DNA of 64,000 nt from Cunninghamia lanceolata. Taxonomy: Eukaryota; Streptophyta; Pinopsida; Cupressales; Cupressaceae. Each line of letters opens with the position of its first letter. The first letter of the stretch is position 1. The notes below the pieces were generated by a model that made no database searches, had not been told where the DNA came from, and was given only the letters and a program-made list of their open reading frames with translations. The position numbers and the translations under genes were made by a program. The stretch is from assembly GCA_027924645.1 (NCBI GenBank), contig BSBN01001687.1, positions 2,480,001-2,544,000 of the forward strand, read 5' to 3'. Of this stretch, positions 14,037 through 27,171 are shown one piece after another.

Positions 14037-14055
14037 TAGCCTTCCCCTAAAGAAT
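14037..14055 (-). other. Polypurine tract of the giant-LTR element
   Basis: On the minus strand the sequence AGGGGAAGGCTA abuts the TG start of the 3' LTR. Its place and purine bias are as expected for the plus-strand primer. The right LTR has a primer-binding site in the matching position. Confidence 0.75.
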
Positions 14056-16562
14056 CATCGTCCCTGATGGTTTAGTGTATCCAAAATGTGATATGATAGA
14101 ATTTTGTTTAACCTACAAAAGTGCAAATAATGGATAAAATCTTTGTTGTTAAACATGGTAAATTTCTCTAGGTCATATTACCCTCTGCACGTTGTCCCAC
14201 CAGACCTTGCAATGAGTAATATTTCTTTTGTTTCACAAGCAAAGCTTGTGATCCTCAAATATTTATAAGCCCAATCACGACCTCTCTTGGGTGTTGTTCC
14301 TGTATGACATTCTAGGAATATAATGGTCATTTGTTATATAGCTTTCAAATACAATCATAAGAGCATGTGCCTCCTGGCAATATAAAATGATTTTGAATTA
14401 ATAACTTTGAGGGCTTTGAGGAGTTTCTCATAGCTAGGAACTTTTTTAGAATACATTCCATACTTAAGAAACTCTTCTTCCCTATCCGAGAATTGTATTA
14501 GTGTATGGTTGGTATTTACTTAAGGTTTCTATCAATTATTAACTTCCACCAATCTTTCCTGATTGGTTTGCTTTGATTAACCATTTCTAACACATTTATG
14601 GACTAATGCTAATCCTATCTTTTAGCTTACCTAGCTTATAGGAGTTTGGCATATTCTTTTGTCCAATGTTTCAAATGGAATCATCATGATAACAGAATTA
14701 TAGGAATTGTTGAAATAAACTCTATAGCAACTGTCCACTTCAAACACAGGTTTATCAAGAAATTTTTTACCAAAGTTTATTAACATTAAGTAGGTATGGT
14801 ATCATCATAAGATACAAAGAGAAAGGATAAAAAATCCTTATCTAGTTCAAGCATCCTCCAAGACTTGGCATGCCACTAAGGAGAGGGGAAGCGTCACTCA
14901 ACTATTTTTACCTCAACCACAGACTTAAGCGGTTTCCCCGCATCTTCCTACCCGGAAGTAGTCCTACCCTTCAATGAAAGGTTGTGTTGGAAACCCTCTC
15001 AGTTGCCATCTGAGCTCTAGTGTGTACTCCCACTTAACTAACTCTATCACACTACCATGGATACCCACCAACCAAGTACGACAACTCTGGTTAGCTAAAT
15101 GTCCAGAGTACTGTGAACTGATGAGTGCACGTGGTGGCAACGCCACTCACTATAGCCATAGTTTTTATATACGTTTCACAATGAACGTAGTCATGGTTCA
15201 CCACCCTACTCGACTTGGAGAGACTATTAATCTAGGCTTACTAGACTACTCGTCTACCCACATACAATAACACAAGATTCAAAAGATGATATCAATGTAA
15301 GACCTTCTTCTGGTAGCTTACATAGTATATATTTATATCAATAACCCAAAAAGGGTTTGAAACATATTTCTTTCCACACAAAGTGTCTTTCTTCTGTAAT
15401 GTTAAGGACATATCAGGTGCATTTTTACTCCCTTACACAAACCATTAGAGGCCCATCCAGGACATGATAGTGATGAACATTACATAAAACATAGTGAACA
15501 GCCAAAATGTTATTGTATAACCACCATCATAACTTAAATCGATATCAAATTATTAACAATTTCAATTTTGGTAATTAGTCAAAAGAACAAACTTATTCTA
15601 ACAATAAATCAAAATTTGACCAACTGGTCTTAAAATAAGTAATCTTTGAAATTAGGTGGATATACCTTTTTAAAATAATCAGAAAATATGTAAATCCTTG
15701 CAAGTATTAAAATGAATTTTACCAAAAATCCAAAGAAATGTCAAAATCCAAAGATTCACTTATTATGCTCTACGTGATTGACTAAGTCATTAACAAGGGC
15801 GTAGACTGCTACACTACACTTGATTTTCCAAAAACTTATAGTGAATTAGAGTTTGAAAAATAAGTAAACCTCTTAAGACTTTCATCATGCTCACAAATTT
15901 GCAAATAAAAGAAATAAAAAAAATTATATCATATTCACTCCGTTTTCCTGGAGTATCTATCGTTCATCACTTAGATTATAAGATTGTACTATAGCAATAC
16001 ACAGAGATTTTAGTTGAAACACAAGCTTCTTCTATTATGAAGTATTTTGCAAAACAAATACATTTCCAAATCTTGTACTATTTTTCTCAACATTTTATGT
16101 AAATATATCACTACTTGTCCTTTAATGACTCTTTTATTCCACTTGGCTCATTCCAAGCCATCTAGGAGTTAAACTAGAACCCATCTAATCTTGTATCTAT
16201 AATATAATTCTAGGATCTTCTCATCCTTAAGTTCTTTATTTCATATAGACACCGCTCTACTCGAGGTCTTAGTCTAATCTGCAACTGACCAAGGTTTTAC
16301 CTTTCTAGTCAAAATCTCCAAAATCTTTCCACTATACAACCTTAACATAATTACTTTGCTCTTGGAGTTTTTAATTCCTCAATAGGTTCTTTCTTAAACA
16401 CTGACTTGATTAAGTGTTGGGAAAAAAGTCTTCTTGATAGTTTCTTTGGTTTTTCCCTATGCCATTATGGCATTAAACTATTTTTCAAACATTAGCAATT
16501 CTACTAGATGTTAATGAGTTTTCATGTAATGAGCTAATATGTCCATGTGTTGAACCTGTTTC

Positions 16563-16574
16563 GCTTTGATACCA
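16563..16574 (-). other. Primer-binding site (initiator-Met tRNA type)
   Basis: On the minus strand TGGTATCAAAGC lies two bases inside the 5' LTR end. The usual plant iMet site is TGGTATCAGAGC, so there is one difference. It sets the element's orientation. Confidence 0.85.
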
Positions 16575-16576
16575 TA

Positions 16577-18838
16577 TGTAATAACCAAAAATAATTCCAA
16601 CTCTATAATCCAATTTTACCATGAAGTAAAATTTGAAGAGGTAAAAGGGTGATAAAATTTCTCACTTTTTCAAACATTGAAGTTTAATCAACAACTTATT
16701 TAATCACAAAAAGGGTCCATTCATTTTCAATAAATCAACAATATGATATTTATATATTATTCATAAAGAAAAATTTACAAAATAAAACTCACCAAGAGAT
16801 CACTGCTACTCGATTGTCATCCTCCATGTCACAAGCCTAGGCTACCCTCTGGTTGAAGAGAGAGAAAGCATCTTTGAAGAGCTTTACCTCCATCCACAGA
16901 CCAATGGTCTCCTATACACCTTCCTAACTGGAAGTGTCCCTACCATGCACAAAGATTATAGACCTAGGATGACCCATTGTATTTGCCATCAAAGTATCAA
17001 GGTGATGTATCCTACATAACACTATTGATCATACAACCCTAGATACCCTCTAGCTAAGTATGAATTATCCCAATAGGTTACATCATCCTAAACATGATGA
17101 ACTATGTTTATACCCATAGTTTATCAATTCAAACTCAGTCTTTCTGTTTTCAACAGGTTTCCAAATATTGTCTAGGTTCTATAATCCTTACGGATTAACT
17201 TCCCATACCAGGATTCTCATTGCAACCTTGCAATACCCGAGATCCAAGACTTATCGACACTTAAAGGAGTTTAAGTCATTTCATTACAGCTAAAATGGTT
17301 ACCTTACCTAGGTTAAGCATCATAGTCAAGACAATTATTTCCTTTCTTACAAGTAAGAATAAATAAACATAGTTAGGGTACTTACCCCCCTCATTTAGCA
17401 ACTCTAAACATAAACTTGTTTGTTCTATAATCCATGCTAGTCAATCTGACATAGTACAAAACATTAATTTGGGTTTTACATGCAATATGTATATATATTT
17501 GTCATATTTGACATAAAAGTTATAGGATTTCCAAATCATCCTTGTTTTAATACAAGAGTTTAGGTTTTCTAACCTATACATGGAAATATCAAACATCCTT
17601 GTTTTCCAAAGGTAATAGCATAAGAATAACAAAACATTAGAATAAATGCCTCTAGTCTCTCCTAGACCACTTGGCAGTGCTCGAATTTATGTCATGTAAC
17701 AAAAATAAGCACTTCCTCGCCCGTATAATATCTAATCAATATTATCATTTCATATCAATTGTCTTGATCTATGTCAATCTTTCAACCGTAAAAGGTTTGA
17801 TTTATAAAATATAATAATCTACTTAAAAACCCCTTGGTCTATATATATCACATAAACTTTTATCAAATATAATAGTTTAATGTAATCATGTGGGCATGAG
17901 TTACGAATTTCTCAACATGCACAACCCTGGAATAAATCACTCCAGTGATGCCCAACCTAGGGTTAACTTTGTCTTTGTGCACTTAGCACTAAAATAAGTT
18001 CTATTAAATAAAAACTATGAGATCTATATTTTTGCATTACCCAGTTTACTCTCTCTCCTGAGATAGCATAATATAAGTAATGGATGCTATTAAGGCTGTC
18101 TAGGTTTCCACATTCTTGGATCACCTATTTCCTAGATTTGTATTATAAAAATTGACAAGAGGAATTCTATTTTCTACAAAGAAATCTTTATTCATGTTGC
18201 ATCCTCCTTACTTTCATGTCATAATGATATTATCTCTCCTAATCTTTGATACGAAAGATAATAATTATATGCTCCAAGGGTAATAATATGTCTATAGATT
18301 TATCTTGGTTATTCACTTTGGACTTAATCAATCCTAGATAAGTTGAGTCTATAAAATAATTATTAACTTTATTGGTCTTCTCGAGTTAATAGACTTTCGT
18401 AAAAGAAGAATAAGAACTAATAGTTAACATCCTAGGGTTAACATGATAACACTTATCATTGTGGTTGAATACGCAAGTGATACTATATCACTATTCAAGT
18501 TGTTCGCAATGATAACAATATCATTCTATCATAAGTGAGTGTATCAATTCCAAAATCTTGATCTCATGGCATAAATCTTATACCATTATCTAAATGTTAG
18601 GTATATACCACACCATGCTTTGTTCTCTTCAGGTTTTAATGTTTGGTATCATCATCATGTCTAAAAATTACAATCTTTCAATCCTAAGTAGATTGAGTTT
18701 ATAATAATAGTAATATAATCGTAATTTTGACCACTTGGTCTGCTTGAGTCTTCAACTCTTATATATACCAAAAAGAGGGGTATGAGTTCACGCTCATTAA
18801 CAATATACAAGTCAAAATTGATGGAAACATATAACTCA

Positions 18839-18882
<44 letters not shown>

Positions 18883-21083
18883 TTTCTAGGTCAAATCTAA
18901 GGCCCTCAACTGGTTAAAACCCAATGCTTACATAAATTTATTGTTTTCATATATACCACTAAGACCATAGAACTCAAAATCTCATTAATAATTTCTAGCT
19001 CATGCAATTTAAGAGTTACTAAGTCATCTAATCAAACAGATTATCTTCCAATAGGCATAACCTTTTGTCTCTAATATTCTAAGTGAGTACTCCCTCGACA
19101 TATACCATCTTATACTTCTCACTCAAATCTTAAAGTCTCCCTGTCGAATATGCAAAGTATCGTGCTATACCAAACACTATCTGTACTCAAGACTACAAGG
19201 CTTGAAACATGTTTAAATATAATTTCACTATATTATGAAACAAACTGCTAATTTGGCATTAACTGGTACTTCAATATTACAAAGTTGATACAAGCATGAG
19301 AAGATAACTAACAGTGCACAAAGATGGCATGAGTTTTATCTCTTTTAAATCATCATGACTCGATAATCCCTACTCTCGAATGGACGTTTTTAGTTGTAAT
19401 CCACAATTCTTGGTGATAAAGACTAGTTATTCTATTGTCACTATTAACTAAGCTTATGTTGTCATTTAAGACTCCACGCAAGGCAGAGATTTCTCCTCGA
19501 TAAAGACATATTAATATCACATTATCGATGGTGCAAAGAATAATTAAAAAGCTATTTAAAATGAATGATAATATGGAATGAGCGTATTGCAGGGTATTCA
19601 TTTTTCTTCTTACAAAAGATTACCATTCAATAATAGTGCAAACAAAAAGGATTTGACTTCATAATGTCACTACATTACGACTATTACAGTTTTAGAAAGA
19701 GGAAACGAGAACCTATTCGAAGGACTACACTATAGCTCCCACCTGATCCCTTCATTCTTCCCGTTCCTCACCCTCATCCTCTTCTTTGTCTCTCTTTATT
19801 TTCTTGATACTGATTCAGTTACCATTTCAAGACTCCCGAATGGTTTCTATAAGGTGGAGAAAGAGAAAAAATAACCGTTTTTGTCAACCCTAACTACCGT
19901 GGGTTGCAAAGAGATAAGTTTAAAACATCTTCAAAGTCGTTGGCTAAGTTAGAATGATGGGTTTATGAGCGTGGTGGCAGGACAGTTGATGGCTTTATGC
20001 CATCCATTTACGGCTGAGGTAAGTATGGTTAACATGCAATAACTTATTTTTGACTTTGTTTTATTGACCATCTTCGATGATTAGAAGGATTAAGGGCTAA
20101 TAATTAATACTATGGTCCAATAAGTTGGTGTCCAATCAAAGACAATACTTTAATTATCGAAATGGAGCTATTTTCTCATGATGACACTTAACACATAAAT
20201 ACATATATATTATCTATACCATTTCTTTACGATCAAAACGATGGTGAGATATTCGATGCTCGTATAAACTTAAAATGTTATTGAAACCTATTTCACGACA
20301 TTATCCTCATCGGATTTATTACATTTACATCACATGCACGTCAGATGTTATGACAATGACGATTTAGAACAAATACGCGATCGCAACAACAAAGCGTACG
20401 ATCGACAAACCATTGTCGACATTTTACGTCGAGTAATCTTAACAAGACATAACATATGACACATTTCCAACATTTATACCTGTCGTCTATGATTGGTGAC
20501 ATGAACTCATGATATTATGACGTAATTGTCGATCAATCTTACTCATCATGACAACGACGTTTGGACAGACAACGTTGTTCTTCCACAATGACGTAACAAA
20601 GAGTGACTTACCCTTACAACTCATAATGACTTCATCAATAACTTGACTTAACTAAAATCAAGGCTTACCTCAAGATGCTAGGTTTTAGTGTCTGATATCC
20701 GTTCTTAGTGGCAAATACCCTTTGGTGATCTAGAGTCTATACTCCCCTTCCTTGAAGATACTTTTTCTCCCCTTGCTTCATGGAGAGATTGCTCCACCTG
20801 TTCCTGTCAAAACATTCTCACATACAAATTGTGGTCAATGTACTGGTATCCCGATTAAAGCATACTACAATCATAACATTTCTCTTTTTCCATGTTGTAA
20901 AAGACATTTTAATTCATTTCATCGAATTAATCATATTTAAGAGACATATAATAATGATTCCATAAAATTATTTCTAATCATAACATTGTTTTCCATGAAC
21001 TTAAAACATATTCACATGTCTATTCCATCCATGAAATGAGTAAAAGTGAATAGTAAAACTGAATCCAAAAAGGGGATGTAACA
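16577..21083 (-). repeat. 5' LTR of the giant-LTR element
   Basis: Partner of 9549-14036. It is 19 bp longer, largely because of a TA microsatellite at 18840-18880 that is only about 14 bp long in the partner. The matching CpG-dense block is at 20295-20625. Differences from the partner are mostly C/T and G/A, as expected from methylation-driven decay. Confidence 0.92.
18840..18880. repeat. (TA)n microsatellite inside the LTR
   Basis: About 20 TA units; the same site in the other LTR (near 11816) has about 7, so the expansion followed insertion. Confidence 0.9.
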
Positions 21084-21088
21084 TAAAC
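21084..21088. repeat. Target-site duplication TAAAC, right copy
   Basis: Matches 9544-9548. Confidence 0.9.
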
Positions 21089-21543
21089 TATGTTAGACCA
21101 TTTATATGTATCCATTACATTCATTCCTTGGAAGTCTAATTTATGTATATAATTTAATTGATTCCTTGCAAGTTTCATTTATGTATGCACTTTCCTTGAT
21201 ATTATAAAAAGAAAACATATATATGCATATAGAATAGTTTGATTTGGAGCTTAATAGATTAGGTCTTTCTTAAAAACTTATTTAATTGATTCCATGTGTA
21301 AATATGATTTCTAAATACCGTTTCATTTATATGCATAAAAAATTATTATATATAAGCTCATCCCAATATATATAAAAACAACACACACACATGATGTTCA
21401 TATATATATAATCTCTTCCCTATATATAGAATGCTTTTATGCATTTGAATGATATGGTATTTAGGGATCAGATTTTTATGTGGAATGTGTGTGTAATGGG
21501 CTGGGCTTAATTGTTAAAAGCAAAGAGGAGTTCAAAATGAAGG
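21089..21543. other. Flanking sequence between the giant-LTR element and H1
   Basis: AT-rich DNA that continues the left flank at 9543. No gene seen. Contains TA-rich runs near 21400 and a short CA run near 21383. Confidence 0.5.
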
Positions 21544-22584
21544 TGCAGACACCCAAAATTGACCCTTCACATCATTTGTTAATTTCTCACATCATTTACC
21601 TTGCATATGTCAATTTTATCTAGCACACTTGGGTTAATCATCTATTTTCTTCTAAATCACCCTCTTTCATAATTAATTAAATAAATTATATTTATTTAAT
21701 TAATCCTTTCTAACTCCATCTAATATAATCTATATTCTTCTATTTTCTATCTATAATTAAATAATATTTAATAATTTAATTATCTCATTGTTCTTCTAAA
21801 ATAAATAAAATCAATATTTTGTTTATTTATCTTCTCATCATCCTTATAAATTAAATAAATTTATTTATTTAATTTATGTTCATTCTCCAATTTTCTAAAT
21901 TTAGCTTTTCTTCCATCATTTAAAAATAAATTAAATGAGTTTATTTGTTTAATTTATTTTTATCTTATCATTTCCTCTCTTATCACATTCTTCTATGTGT
22001 ACAAGATAGGTCCTATTTTAAATCAAATACAAAAAATGATTTAATTGGTTCTAAAATCAATCATTCACATCATCCAACCCTTAAAATAGAGAAGCGTCCT
22101 ATTTTAAGAAAAATCAATCTTAGTACTACCAACAAACCAACTACAATCATTTAATAAAAGCTTTGTCTATGGACACATGTCTTGTACACGTTCATCCAAG
22201 CTCCTTGTTTAATCTCAACTGTTCACATAGACACCTAATCTCCACCGTTGATCAATCTTAGTAGAGACCTATATATATACCCTCTCACCTCATTTCATCC
22301 ATATCCCACACAATATTGAAAGTGTCTAGATTATCATCTCATGCATATTGAATCCATTGAGCACTTTGAGCATATTATCCATCATCATTGCAGCTATGGC
22401 AACTATGGTTGTTCACTATTGAGAAGCAATCTACAATTCAACCAAGGAATCAATACAATCTAGGTGACATTGTTCTTTGATTTTACTTTCATCTGTGTTA
22501 TTTAGATGGATTCTTTGAAGGTGGTAGGATTAGGTTTTGATTGTAATGCTTGATCTTATTAACCTGATTTTCCCTGCTAACACA
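21544..22584 (+). repeat. 5' LTR of H1
   Basis: Bounds were set by comparison with the AB LTR: both begin TG, CACC and AAAATTG (TGCAGACACCCAAAATTG here), and both end with an ATTTTCCC motif before CA, three bases ahead of the primer site. Length 1,041 bp against 1,060 and 1,073 bp in AB. Bases 21660-21960 hold several AT palindromes of AATTAAATAAA/TTTATTTAATT type, also a feature of the AB LTR. There is no second copy in the window, so the ends are inferred. Confidence 0.7.
22268..22282 (+). promoter_or_regulatory. Candidate TATA box of the H1 LTR
   Basis: CCTATATATATACCC, about 300 bp before the LTR end, followed by a CT-rich stretch suitable for initiation. Confidence 0.5.
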
Positions 22585-22587
22585 TTC

Positions 22588-22606
22588 TGGCATGCCCGGT
22601 GGGACC
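22588..22606 (+). other. Primer-binding site of H1
   Basis: TGGCATGCCCGGTGGGACC starts three bases after the LTR. The TGGC...GTGGGA form is common in plant gypsy elements. I did not assign the tRNA. Confidence 0.75.
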
Positions 22607-22669
22607 TACGTCCTTGATTAACCTTTTCATTTGAAAGTTGTTTTGAAGTCTAGATACATAGAGCACATT

Positions 22670-24495
22670 TGATCTGTAGAGCATCACACTTGAATGACAG
22701 ATCATCGCCTTTGCATTGTCAGTATGTAGGAAATCGCATCTACACAATCATCGATCACCTTTGGCTCACAGATTCACATATGATTGGTAGAGGATCACCT
22801 TTGGTTATCTAGGGTTTTGTTGATGTTTTTTGTCTTTGTAGGATCTTCTATGGTTTTTTAGTCTATTTTCTGTGTCTGATTTGGGTTGCAAGCTGGTTCA
22901 TTTGCTAACCCTAAGCATTTTGTGTCATCCTCAAGTTGGTTTATTTGGGGTTTGATTTGTCTTTAACCTAATCATATCAATTAGCTAGCTCTTTTGTGTT
23001 ATTTTGCAGAATATAAGATCCAACTCAAGCAATTCATCTTCTAGGGTTATCAGAGCTCTCATATTTGTCTCTTGATCATTTATCTTAACTTGAGTTTTGA
23101 GCTTTTACAGATTTTACAGATCCGAGCGCCTTTGGTAAATAGTTAGTCGCATTTGCATGATCTCTCGTCGCTCTTGCACAAAACAGACTTGCATTTGAAT
23201 GGCAGGTGGTCACATCTGGTAAAATTATCATCGTATTTGATTTGCAGACAATCACATTTGATCATTGTTCACTCGCCTTTGGCTTATACTGTTGCAAATT
23301 AATTTCTTTAGCAGCTAACATTTGTCATTGTAGCTTCTTATCGTCTGTCGAAGAAAGGTGGATTAAAACTACTGACGAATCTATTGCAGGATCGATCGGT
23401 CAAAGACTCATCATATTTTTTGCTAATTTAGGAACATTTTGTTTTGGTGCTTAAAAATAACCTTGTTTTCTCCATGTTTGCTTTATCTTTTTTGGTTGCT
23501 TGCTGTGCATGTTTGTAACCCTAAGCTAATAACAAAAGTATTCTCTCCCCTTGCCTATCAAATGGATCTTGGGTGCAAGAGAACTTGTTATTATCTTTAG
23601 AGAGGCCTACCTTGGTGGGAAAAGAGGTAATCACCCTAAGGGAACAACCTCAAGCGGTACTTTCATTTAGTCTGCTCTATAAAATAGGATAAGGCAAAAG
23701 CTAAGTGCAAACTGGTATTAGCGCTTACCATATAGTGCTAGTTCAAAAGGAGGTGTACCTATTGTATTTGAGACTCCTAGTAGAGCTAGTTAGAGCTTTA
23801 AGTGGCTTGCTAGATGCACGTAACATACCAATCCCCCAGATATTCACTAGAAACCTTTGTTTAGTGGCTAAAATCCTTGTATTTGCTAGCATAAGAGGTC
23901 AAACCTCTAAAGCCATCCCAAGTTCTCTCAATTCAAAGTTGAGATAGCAAATTTCTTGAGATCTTCAGGTCTTTCAGAATTCAAAGTTTGGTACGCCCGA
24001 GAAGTGTGTGCCTTGTAAGGGGGGAGCTAGTGTCACCAAACTTCTAAGCTATCCTCTCTGAATAAGTGCAGCTCAGATTTATCCGCAATAGAAATCCAAT
24101 AGATATTGTCTTTCTCAGCCTAGGTTGTACATGTTGTGAGTGTCTTGTATGTCTGTGTGTTTTCAGTCATTTATTTTCTTGTAAACAACAAACAAAAACC
24201 TCCCCAAAAACAATTCACCATTACAAAAATTCACCTTTGAATAGAAGCTAATCGCCTTTGAACAGTAGTCAGTCACCTTTGACATGTAGAAGTTCGCCTC
24301 TGGCTTGCTTCAAAATCACCTATGACCACAACACAGGTGCCTTTGAATTATCTAGTGTTGCCTTTGAGCCTTACCCAATTGCTTTTGAGTAGCAAAAAAT
24401 CATAGTTGATCCTCAGACAGTCGCCTTTAGATTATCCTTAATCACATTTGAGCCATCATCAGTCACCTTTGGTCTGAATAGCATCACCTTTGGTA
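22670..24495 (+). repeat. CCTTTG-core repeat array in the H1 leader
   Basis: A short motif close to TCGCCTTTGA/TCACCTTTGG recurs more than twenty times at irregular spacing of about 20-40 bases, in two clusters (22675-23285 and 24225-24495) separated by other leader sequence. Variants include GCATTTG, ACATTTG and GCCTCTGG. It lies between the primer site and the gag start, where packaging or translation-control signals sit. No coding frame explains it. Confidence 0.7.
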
Positions 24496-25004
24496 AACTG
24501 TAACCTATCATCAGTTATACAGTTTGACAATCACATTACCAGTTAATCTTGAGTTTGTTAGCAGCTTTTAGACAAATCCACTAATCACTTACAGCCAATA
24601 TTCATCATATCTAGCCTGATCTTATCACACTTTAGACTTGTTGAGCACTCCATCCTCTTAAGACTCAAAATCCACCAACAACATCAATCAACCAAGAAAA
24701 CTAGCATTATCCGTTGTCTTTGATCATTAAGTTGTCCTTTTTGATCATTTCAGCATTAGCAACCAATCTTGTCTACCCTTGAGTTCATGAGTCTATCTCT
24801 TGGGGGATAATCAATTTATCAAACCTATCCAAACAAACCAATCCAAAGCAAACTATCAAACCAAGCCAAGCAAACAACAATCCAAATTAATCCAAATAGT
24901 TGATCAATCCAATCCTATCAAACAATCAAACCAAGCAAACCATCCAAGAGTCTCAACCTTGTCAAACTAGTCCAAAACATCACATCCAAAACATCTCCAA
25001 AACA

Positions 25005-25802
25005 ATGCCTCGCACAAGGAGCCAATACAAAGCAGCCATAGAAGCTAATTTACAGCAATTTCAAGCTACCTCTCTTAAAGGTGCTTCACAATTCATGATT
25101 GGAATGCCTAAAGACATGTTTGTACCTGAGGGTTATACTACTAGACCTTCATTAACTGCTCAAATACCACAACATCATTTTGGACCTTCCTCATCCAATC
25201 ATGTGCCACATTATCAACCTATTGATGAGGACTCTTCGGATGATCTAGAGGCCCTCCAAGATGATCAAGCTATGCGACTTGCCAATAGGATCATAAGGTC
25301 AAACCGTGAACAAATTTTTGTCCAATTGGCTCAAGAAGGAGTCAAATTGCCAAGTGACTTTGATATATCCACAATCCAAAAACATGAACCAACCAACAAT
25401 GTTGTTGTTGTTGCAAAGGATAGCGATAAGGCCATTACTACCATGTCTACCATATCTACACCATCACCACACAACATTCAAACATCCTTTTCTACCACTC
25501 TATCCATTCCTCCATTCCATGCACCACCTATAACCACATCCATCGAACCTTTGTTGACACCAACCAATGTTATTAACTCCTATGTGTCACAAGCTCCTCA
25601 AGTGCCTAACCAAAATGTGTCGCATGTCACCTCATCTAATGTATCTCAATCCACTCTACTTTCTTCCATAAACATAGCTCCTTCACATGTGCCCCAAACA
25701 CCTCAAGTGCCTAACCAAAGTGTGTTACATGTTGCTACACCTTATGTAACCCCTCCCATGGTATCTTCCTCCATGATCACAACTTCTTCGCACGTCACAT
25801 AG
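25005..25802 (+). pseudogene. H1 gag, N-terminal part
   Basis: Open for 265 codons from the ATG at 25005, whose product starts MPRTRSQYKAA; an in-frame ATG at 24900 lies in leader-like sequence and is less likely the start. The N-terminal third is mixed, with an acidic stretch DEDSSDDLEALQDDQ. The rest is low-complexity, rich in Ser, Thr, Pro, Gln and Val with repeated VPNQNVSHV-like units. A TAG stops it at 25803 and the same repeat style resumes at 25824-26165. No enzyme motif. The function would be the variable N-terminal region of the capsid precursor. Confidence 0.65.
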
Positions 25803-25823
25803 GCACCTCATACCAATTAAATT

Positions 25824-26395
25824 GTGTCGCATGTTGAACCATCCCAACCATCCAATGTATCCTCTCATCTCAACACCGCATCCATGAATCTAGTCCAAAT
25901 ATCGCAAGTGTTATCCAATCCTAATATGCTGGTTATTGACCAAACTTTTGGATCACATCCATACATTGATCAAGTCCATTCACTTGGACTACAACCATCC
26001 AACCAACAAATGTCTTATGTTAATCCGCCTATTGTATCCCAAGCTCCATCCAATTCTAATCCTCATATATCCTATGCCAATTCATCCAACGTATCTCAAA
26101 CTTTGCTGACTTCTAATCCACAAATGTCATATATTAATCCATCCTTTGGTTCACATGCGATGTAAACTCAAGGTGTCAATCCATTCCCAAACACCCACAC
26201 TTTTCCATCATTTGATAATCAAGTTTAAAATACCTACACCCCACCACATAACATCTCACAACAATACCCTCCAAACAACACCCCGGTATACCAAATACCA
26301 CATCCAAGCCACCAAAATCCTATGCAACAACAACAAACATCTACATTTGATATGGAGCAACGATTCAATCAATTACAACAATGATTCAAAGACAT
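25824..26395 (+). pseudogene. H1 gag, low-complexity linker
   Basis: Continues the SNPQMSYVNPS-like repeats of the previous segment (about four units of 25-30 codons), then breaks into other frames near 26165-26395 where Gln/Asn-rich sequence runs on. Stops and a frameshift interrupt it. It leads straight into the capsid-like part. Confidence 0.5.
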
Positions 26396-27083
26396 GAGTA
26401 TGGGACAAACAAAGAAGACATTTTCTTTTGAGGATGTGTGTCCATATCCTTTTGATAAGACATTACAAATGATACCTTTCCCTCCACATTTTGAAATCCC
26501 ACAATTTGACAAATATAAGGGAAAAGGAGATCCAACCAACCATCTTCGAACATTCTATGTCACTTGTCTTGATGTCACCTACAATGACACATACCTTTTG
26601 TGATTATTCCCTCGAAGTCTTGGGGGACAAGCCTTGGAATGGTTTTCGCATCTCCCACTTGGTATCAAATCTTTCAAAGAAATTTCAAGCGAATTTGTCT
26701 CACACTTTACCTTCAATGTTGAACATGAGGTAACCATGAACAATCTTGTCAACAATAAACAAATCAATGGGGAAACTTTCTCATCATTTATCCAATGCTG
26801 ACGAAACATGGCTAGCAAACTTTCATGGCAAATCCCCGAGAAGCAACAAGTGGATATCTTTGTTCAAAACCTTCATTCTGAGCTATCATTTCAATTACAA
26901 TTACAAAGTACCACCACCTTTGATGAGCTCATATCTAAAGGAACCAACATTGAGAAGGCTTTAATTGCTAAAGGTGTCATCAAGATTTTCAAGGAAACCA
27001 AAGACAATGCACAATCCTCCAATGATAAACCTCGCTTTTGGAACAAAAACAAAAATATTGTAAATGATGGAATTGTTTGTTGA
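26394..27083 (+). pseudogene. H1 gag, capsid-like domain
   Basis: Begins with the gypsy signature FPPHFEIPQFDKYKGKGDP, continues as HLRTF, then after a frameshift near 26600 as ALEWFSHLP and EFVSHF, which are hallmarks of the plant Retrotrans_gag domain, and ends with a helical segment to 27083. At least two frameshifts and one stop prevent translation. It would form the capsid of the virus-like particle. Confidence 0.85.
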
Positions 27084-27171
27084 TCTATAGAATATTCAAA
27101 TTGTGAAACCTACTATCCATATATAAGAAACAAATAAAAGCACACCATTTATTTCACGAGACCAAGTTAAA

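Larger units (their letters stand above)
14037..16576 (-). other. Non-coding interior of the giant-LTR element
   Basis: All six frames are heavily interrupted and no retroelement protein motif was seen. Positions 14943-15180 share a block with the LTR (9893-10110): both have CTTCCTACCCGGAAGT followed by CCTACCCT and, further on, matching fragments (TACCC, AAGTA, CCATAGTTT). This points to an old internal duplication of LTR sequence. Packaging or dimerisation signals would be expected here but cannot be seen directly. Confidence 0.7.
9549..21083 (-). mobile_element. Complete non-coding LTR retrotransposon with giant LTRs (LARD-like)
   Basis: Two direct repeats of 4,488 and 4,507 bp flank an interior of 2,540 bp. 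Both LTRs start TGTAATA and end TGTAACA. The 5-bp target-site duplication TAAAC is present on both sides. The primer-binding site (next to the right LTR) and the polypurine tract (next to the left LTR) place the element on the minus strand, so the right LTR is the 5' LTR. The interior shows no gag, protease, RT or integrase in any frame. Long LTRs with a non-coding interior match the LARD class described from Triticeae, which depends on proteins from other elements. By eye the LTRs differ at roughly 6% of positions, mostly transitions. Confidence 0.93.

Noticed and set aside
9549..21083. Segmental tandem duplication of a 4.5-kb unit
   Set aside because: The TG/CA ends, 5-bp target duplications, primer site and polypurine tract at the inner edges identify the repeats as LTRs.
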